Origin: Tenuifilum sp. 4138str
GTDB lineage: Bacteria > Bacteroidota > Bacteroidia > Bacteroidales > Tenuifilaceae
Direction of reading: 5' to 3'
Length of the DNA stretch: 64,000 bases
Assembly (NCBI RefSeq): GCF_041102575.1
Contig: NZ_JBGCUE010000011.1
Coordinates: 62,001 to 126,000 of the forward strand
How positions within the stretch are numbered: position 1 is the stretch's first letter; each line of letters begins with the position of its first letter. Both the position numbers and the translations under genes were made by a program. The notes beneath the pieces are model-generated. The model made no database searches. It worked only from the letters and a program-made list of their open reading frames with translations, and had not been told where the DNA came from. Shown piece after piece: positions 60,154 to 64,000 of the stretch.

Positions 60154-62457
60154 ATGAAACGTAAGCTAAAGATAAGGCAGAAAATTTTACTCTACATCCT
60201 AACGGTAACTGCAATTCTTTACGTTGCCTCCGTAGGTTACATCCTTTGGCAGTCGAGGGCAAATATTTATAGCGATGCCATTGAAAAAACCCAACTAACC
60301 GCAAAAGTATCGGCAAAAGAGGTAGGAGCAATATTTGAAAAGGAGTTATCGCTTGTCAGAACCCTTTCTCAGGCCTTTACAGTGTATAAAAATATGCCAC
60401 ATGAACAGTGGAAAAAGCTTTTTCTTGACATGTACATCCCTGTTTTAAGGGAAAACCCTGAAATTTACTCAATATGGGATAGCTGGGAGTACAAATCGTT
60501 TGTGCCGGGTTACGATAAGGATTACGGACGGTTTGTTATCACCACTTGGCGTGAGGGGAACGAGATAAAATGGCTATACGATGAGCGTAGCATAAATGGC
60601 GATCCTCCTATTTATGGTAAATACAAAAAGCTGGGGCAGGAAGCAATCTGGGAACCTTACGTTGACCAGGTTACTACCGGAAAAGCCGATATTAAACTGA
60701 TGATTACCTACTACTCCCCCATTTACATCAACAATGCATTCAGCGGGATAGTGGCCAGTGATGTTAGCCTGGAAAGTCTCCAGGAGATGGTATCGAAAAT
60801 TAAGCCGGTAAAAGGAAGCTTTGCGTACCTAATTTCAAACGAAGGAATAATTGCCGCACATCCTAGCAAAGACTTTATCAATAAAAAAATTGATGAAGCA
60901 TTCAAAACTGATAACGAAAAAGAAAAGATTGCAGAAAGAATTGCCAAGGGCGAAGAATTCTACTACACAAAAACCGACGAAACAGGCAAACAACTACTTA
61001 TTTGCCATTCACCAATAATTGCTGGCAAAACAAAAACTCCATGGTCATTAGCCCTATCGGTACCTGTTGATGTAATAATGGCGAATGCCAAGAAAACCCT
61101 TTACGTTTCGCTATTTGTTAGCATTGCAGGCTTACTTGTAATGGTGCTGGTATTGCTTTTTGTGTCCGACAACCTAACTAAACCCATAAAGCGCATTACC
61201 GATATCCTGAAACGAATGGCCAGGGGCGAAGTATCTGATGAGCTAAAGGTTGACCTCAATACTGGTGATGAAATTGAAGAGATGGCGTTAGCGCTTAACA
61301 CCACAATTGATGGTATTGGTCATAAAACAACCTTTGCCAACGAGATTGGTAAAGGAAACTATACAACCTACCTAGAGCTACTCAGCGATAAGGATGTGCT
61401 TGGAAAATCGTTAATACACATGCGCGACAGCCTTAAAAAGGCAGCTGAAGATGAAGAGAAGCGTAAGGTTGACGATCAAAAACGTTCCTGGGCAAATGAG
61501 GGTTACGCAAAATTTGGTGAGATACTCCGCCAAAACAACAACGACCTACAAAAACTTTGCGATAGCGTAATTGCTGCATTGGTAAAGTATGTAGGAGCTA
61601 ACCAGGGGGGAATTTTCCTTTGGAACGATGAGGACAAAACCAACCAATACTTTGAGCTGGTTTCAGCTTTTGCATGGGATAGGAAAAAGTATTTAACCAA
61701 ACAAATTGAGAAAGGCGAAGGGCTTGTTGGCGCCTGCGCCATGGAAAAGGAAACCATCTTCATGACCGATGTACCTGACGATTACGTTAACATCACATCA
61801 GGTTTGGGCGACGCAAATCCCCGATGCGTGATTCTTGTACCCCTTAAACATGAAGATGAAGTTCTTGGCGTGATTGAAATGGCCTCGTTCAAGGTGCTAG
61901 AAAAGCACGAAATTGAATTTATTGAAAAGATTGCAGAAAGCATTGCCTCAACCATCCTTTCGGTTAAAATAAATGCACGTACTAAGATGTTACTGGAGCA
62001 ATCGCAAATGCAAGCCGAAGAGATGAAGGCTCAGGAAGAGGAAATGCGCCAGAATATGGAAGAACTACAGGCCACCCAGGAGGAAGTTGAACGCAAATCG
62101 GCTGAAATTGAGGAGTTTATCAAATCAATTCAAAGCTCTGCATACGTTATTGAGTACGACCTTAACGGCAATATTCTGAATGTAAACGATTCCTTTATCC
62201 AGTTTGTTGGGGTTCCCCGTGAACAGCTAATTGGTAGCCACCATAGCGATAACCTTGAGCTTTCCGATGTACAAAAGAAGGAGTATGGAACATTCTGGGA
62301 TAACCTTAAAGCCGGTATTAGCAAAAAGGTTAAATCGACAATTACCTGGAAAGGCAAAACATACCATTTCCTTGAAACCTATATCCCTGTAAAGGATAGC
62401 GAAGGAAGGGTTTACAAGATTATGAAACTTGCCTTTGAGGATGGTGAGTTCAAGTAG
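60154..62457 (+). CDS. Cache-HAMP-GAF-PAS membrane sensor without output domain
   Basis: A 767-residue protein started at ATG 60154. TM1 about 10-30, a dCache sensor (WREGNEIKWLYDE, ITYYSPIYINNAFSGIVASDVSLE, YLISNEGIIAAHPSKDFI), TM2, HAMP (KPIKRITDILKRMARGEVS), a GAF domain (ANEGYAKFGEILRQ through VIEMASFKVLEKHEIEF), a Glu/Gln coiled coil, and a final PAS (YDLNGNILNVNDSFIQFVGV). Chemoreceptor, kinase and cyclase domains are all absent. Its Cache resembles that of the chemoreceptor at 45 kb. Signals must be passed by protein contact. Confidence 0.83.
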   Translation: MKRKLKIRQKILLYILTVTAILYVASVGYILWQSRANIYSDAIEKTQLTAKVSAKEVGAIFEKELSLVRTLSQAFTVYKNMPHEQWKKLFLDMYIPVLRENPEIYSIWDSWEYKSFVPGYDKDYGRFVITTWREGNEIKWLYDERSINGDPPIYGKYKKLGQEAIWEPYVDQVTTGKADIKLMITYYSPIYINNAFSGIVASDVSLESLQEMVSKIKPVKGSFAYLISNEGIIAAHPSKDFINKKIDEAFKTDNEKEKIAERIAKGEEFYYTKTDETGKQLLICHSPIIAGKTKTPWSLALSVPVDVIMANAKKTLYVSLFVSIAGLLVMVLVLLFVSDNLTKPIKRITDILKRMARGEVSDELKVDLNTGDEIEEMALALNTTIDGIGHKTTFANEIGKGNYTTYLELLSDKDVLGKSLIHMRDSLKKAAEDEEKRKVDDQKRSWANEGYAKFGEILRQNNNDLQKLCDSVIAALVKYVGANQGGIFLWNDEDKTNQYFELVSAFAWDRKKYLTKQIEKGEGLVGACAMEKETIFMTDVPDDYVNITSGLGDANPRCVILVPLKHEDEVLGVIEMASFKVLEKHEIEFIEKIAESIASTILSVKINARTKMLLEQSQMQAEEMKAQEEEMRQNMEELQATQEEVERKSAEIEEFIKSIQSSAYVIEYDLNGNILNVNDSFIQFVGVPREQLIGSHHSDNLELSDVQKKEYGTFWDNLKAGISKKVKSTITWKGKTYHFLETYIPVKDSEGRVYKIMKLAFEDGEFK

Positions 62458-62458
62458 A

Positions 62459-62492
62459 AAAAAAAAGCGGCCTTTGTGGCCGCTTTTTTTTA
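62459..62492. terminator. Bidirectional terminator between the Cache sensor and sucB
   Basis: AAAAAAAAGCGGCC/GGCCGCTTTTTTTT with a 6-nt loop. Confidence 0.88.
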
Positions 62493-63758
62493 TAAGCCTA
62501 TTAGCTTCATAATTGGATCGTCGCCACCAATCAACAGCTTTTCAGGGTTCTCAATCATCCGCTTGATATCCATCAGGAACGCAGCAGAATCCTTACCATC
62601 AATAATACGATGATCGTACGATAGGGCAACATACATAATAGGCCTAATTTCCACTTTGCCGTTTACGGCTACCGGCCTATCAACAATGTTATGCATGCCC
62701 AGTATTGCCGATTGTGGGTAGTTAAGAATGGGCGTGGAAAGCATTGACCCAAAAATACCACCATTGGTAATGGTAAATGTTCCTCCATTAAGCTCATCGA
62801 GGGTAATTCGCCCTTCCCTTGCCTTGGTGGCAAGCCTGAGTATTTCTTTTTCAATTTCAGCAAAACTCATGGTTTGTGCATTACGAAGCACAGGAACCAT
62901 TAGCCCCTTAGGGGTTTGAACGGCAATCCCCATGTCAATGTAACTTGGGGTTACTATATCTTCGCCATCAATCATAGAGTTGGTCATGGGGTGTAACCTC
63001 AGCGCTTCAACTGCAGCCCGCACAAAGAAAGACATCAACCCTAACTTAACACCAAACTTTTGCTGAAAATCGTTTTGGTATTTTGCTCTAATCTCCTGCA
63101 CACGGCTCATATCAACCTCGTTAAAGGTTGTAAGCATTGCCGTGGTATTTTTAGCGGTTACCAAGCGCTCGCTAACCTTTTTCCTAAGTTGCGACATTTT
63201 AATGCGCTCCTCGGAACGTTTCAAGGTTGGTGCTTCATTGCGCTTGTCAGAGGTAACTACAAGGTTATTTAATGTATCCTTAACCATTTGTACATCACCA
63301 GCCGTAATCCTCCTGAGACCATTAAGAACATCATCAATATTCATATTATACTCATGCATGAGTTCTCGTGCCAGCGGGGTAACCTTTACTTTATCAGCAA
63401 TTTTATCTTCATGTGTCGGAAAATCTGCTTTTCCCTGGGCTGTTACTTCAGGCTTTTCAACTACTTCTAATTTTGGTTGACTCTCACTGTTGGCAGTGGG
63501 CATGGCTTTGGGAGATTTCCCTGCAAAGGATGTATCTATTCTGCAGCAAACCTCATTGACCTTTATCATGCCAACTGAAACAACTAGGGCGATTTTTCCT
63601 GCTTCTGGAGCAATGATTGGTAGTGTTGCTTTCTCCGATTCAACTTCGGCTATTTCCTGATCTTTTTCAACAATATCACCATCGGATACAAGCCAGCGCG
63701 TGAGTTCAACCTCCGATATCGACTCGCCGGGCGAAGGAATTCTTACATCTACGATCAT
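62490..63758 (-). CDS. sucB: 2-oxoacid dehydrogenase E2 (dihydrolipoamide succinyltransferase-like)
   Basis: A 422-residue E2. Lipoyl domain with K43 ([11 protein letters not shown]), a Pro/Ala-poor linker, an E3-binding domain ([16 protein letters not shown], about 128-145), and a C-terminal CoA acyltransferase with catalytic H383 and D387 in [19 protein letters not shown] and [20 protein letters not shown] are typical of OdhB/SucB. Works with an E1 and E3 not encoded here. Only one lipoyl domain is present. Confidence 0.85.
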   Translation of the reverse strand: MIVDVRIPSPGESISEVELTRWLVSDGDIVEKDQEIAEVESEKATLPIIAPEAGKIALVVSVGMIKVNEVCCRIDTSFAGKSPKAMPTANSESQPKLEVVEKPEVTAQGKADFPTHEDKIADKVKVTPLARELMHEYNMNIDDVLNGLRRITAGDVQMVKDTLNNLVVTSDKRNEAPTLKRSEERIKMSQLRKKVSERLVTAKNTTAMLTTFNEVDMSRVQEIRAKYQNDFQQKFGVKLGLMSFFVRAAVEALRLHPMTNSMIDGEDIVTPSYIDMGIAVQTPKGLMVPVLRNAQTMSFAEIEKEILRLATKAREGRITLDELNGGTFTITNGGIFGSMLSTPILNYPQSAILGMHNIVDRPVAVNGKVEIRPIMYVALSYDHRIIDGKDSAAFLMDIKRMIENPEKLLIGGDDPIMKLIGL

Positions 63759-63780
63759 AAATGCAATATTTTATAATTAA

Positions 63781-64000
63781 CTACTTTCTTTCGAAATATT
63801 CGTACTGATTGAACCTATCGAATCGACGCGACCCTTCCTCGCACTGCAATCCGCAATACTTGTTCTTTAGCTCGCAGGTGCAGGGTCTAAATACCTTAGT
63901 GATTATCTCCTTTTGCTCCAGGTTATGAATCTTACTTAAACCAACAGCAGGACTTCCGCTTGGCGCCCTTGAGATAACCTCAAGGGGTACACCAGTTATC
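63781..64000 (-). CDS. Cys-rich protein, C-terminal 72 residues (cut by window edge)
   Basis: Open frame on the minus strand from the right edge to TAG at 63781-63783, 22 bp upstream of sucB. The visible tail starts ITGVPLEVISRAPSG and has RPCTCELKNKYCGLQCEEG with four cysteines, ending NQYEYFERK. The Cys pattern suggests a metal site. I do not recognise it, and it is not obviously the sucA expected next to sucB. Confidence 0.55.
   Translation of the reverse strand, partial: ITGVPLEVISRAPSGSPAVGLSKIHNLEQKEIITKVFRPCTCELKNKYCGLQCEEGSRRFDRFNQYEYFERK

Overview
The window looks like a chromosomal segment of a Bacteroidota bacterium, most plausibly an anaerobic Bacteroidales-type lineage; I cannot name a genus. 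The evidence is a type IX secretion sorting tail (27278-29992), promoters of the Bacteroidota form TTG-N20/21-TAnnTTTG (10549-10579, 20868-20899, and a perfect -7 box at 49141-49148), the phylum-restricted DUF3822 gene beside rsmD, a carboxypeptidase-regulatory/TonB receptor, and many ferredoxin- and Fe-S-dependent enzymes. I see no transposase, prophage, rRNA operon or CRISPR array. One tRNA (Asp-GTC) is present.

Layout. 1-4.8 kb: end of a peptidoglycan glycosyltransferase, a metallo-beta-lactamase-fold hydrolase, a PP2A-like phosphatase, ttcA, and trkH translationally coupled to a HAMP-only membrane receptor. 5-7.3 kb: an ECF sigma / anti-sigma / two Spy-CpxP-like envelope-stress operon. 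7.7-10.5 kb: agmatinase, a small unknown protein, and a perR / thioferritin-like DPSL / 1-Cys peroxiredoxin oxidative-stress operon. 10.6-11.2 kb: a complex repeat locus with a 115-bp tandem period, bounded by 28-nt direct repeats; a sister locus lies at 40.06-40.47 kb.

11.2-27.2 kb is the most unusual part, a sulfur/thiol electron-transfer island. A Crp/Fnr regulator diverges from DsrE2-like, DsrE-like and TusA genes, followed by MvhD-like, an HdrA with an inserted GltD/NfnL-type NAD(P)H module, a full-length HdrA with C-terminal ferredoxin and winged-helix domains, and a QmoC-like HdrC/cytochrome-b fusion. After a nucleoid-associated protein gene on the other strand, a second operon has the order hdrC1-hdrB1-hdrA-hdrC2-hdrB2, which matches the sulfur-oxidising sHdr operon, but its HdrB2 is fused to a multi-spanning membrane domain; a PLP gamma-lyase ends the operon. 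Together these could feed electrons from NAD(P)H or ferredoxin through FAD centres to sulfur-carrier proteins and the quinone pool, or run the other way. The direction is inference.

27.2-35.5 kb: a large T9SS cargo protein, then an aminotransferase plus a four-subunit 2-oxoacid:ferredoxin oxidoreductase (delta-alpha-beta-gamma), suggesting amino-acid fermentation, and an iron-dependent alcohol dehydrogenase. 35.5-49.1 kb: ung, unknown proteins, two chemoreceptors that both end in a CheR/CheB-tether-like pentapeptide, the second repeat locus, tRNA-Asp, rsmD-DUF3822, a RecD-like helicase, a TorF-like outer-membrane protein, pyrophosphatase and murB. 49.2-64 kb: a glycosyltransferase, nitroreductase, a TonB receptor, an S8 lipoprotein protease, gamma-glutamyltransferase, an M16 peptidase, a Cache-HAMP-GAF-PAS sensor without an output domain, sucB, and the end of a Cys-rich gene cut by the window edge.
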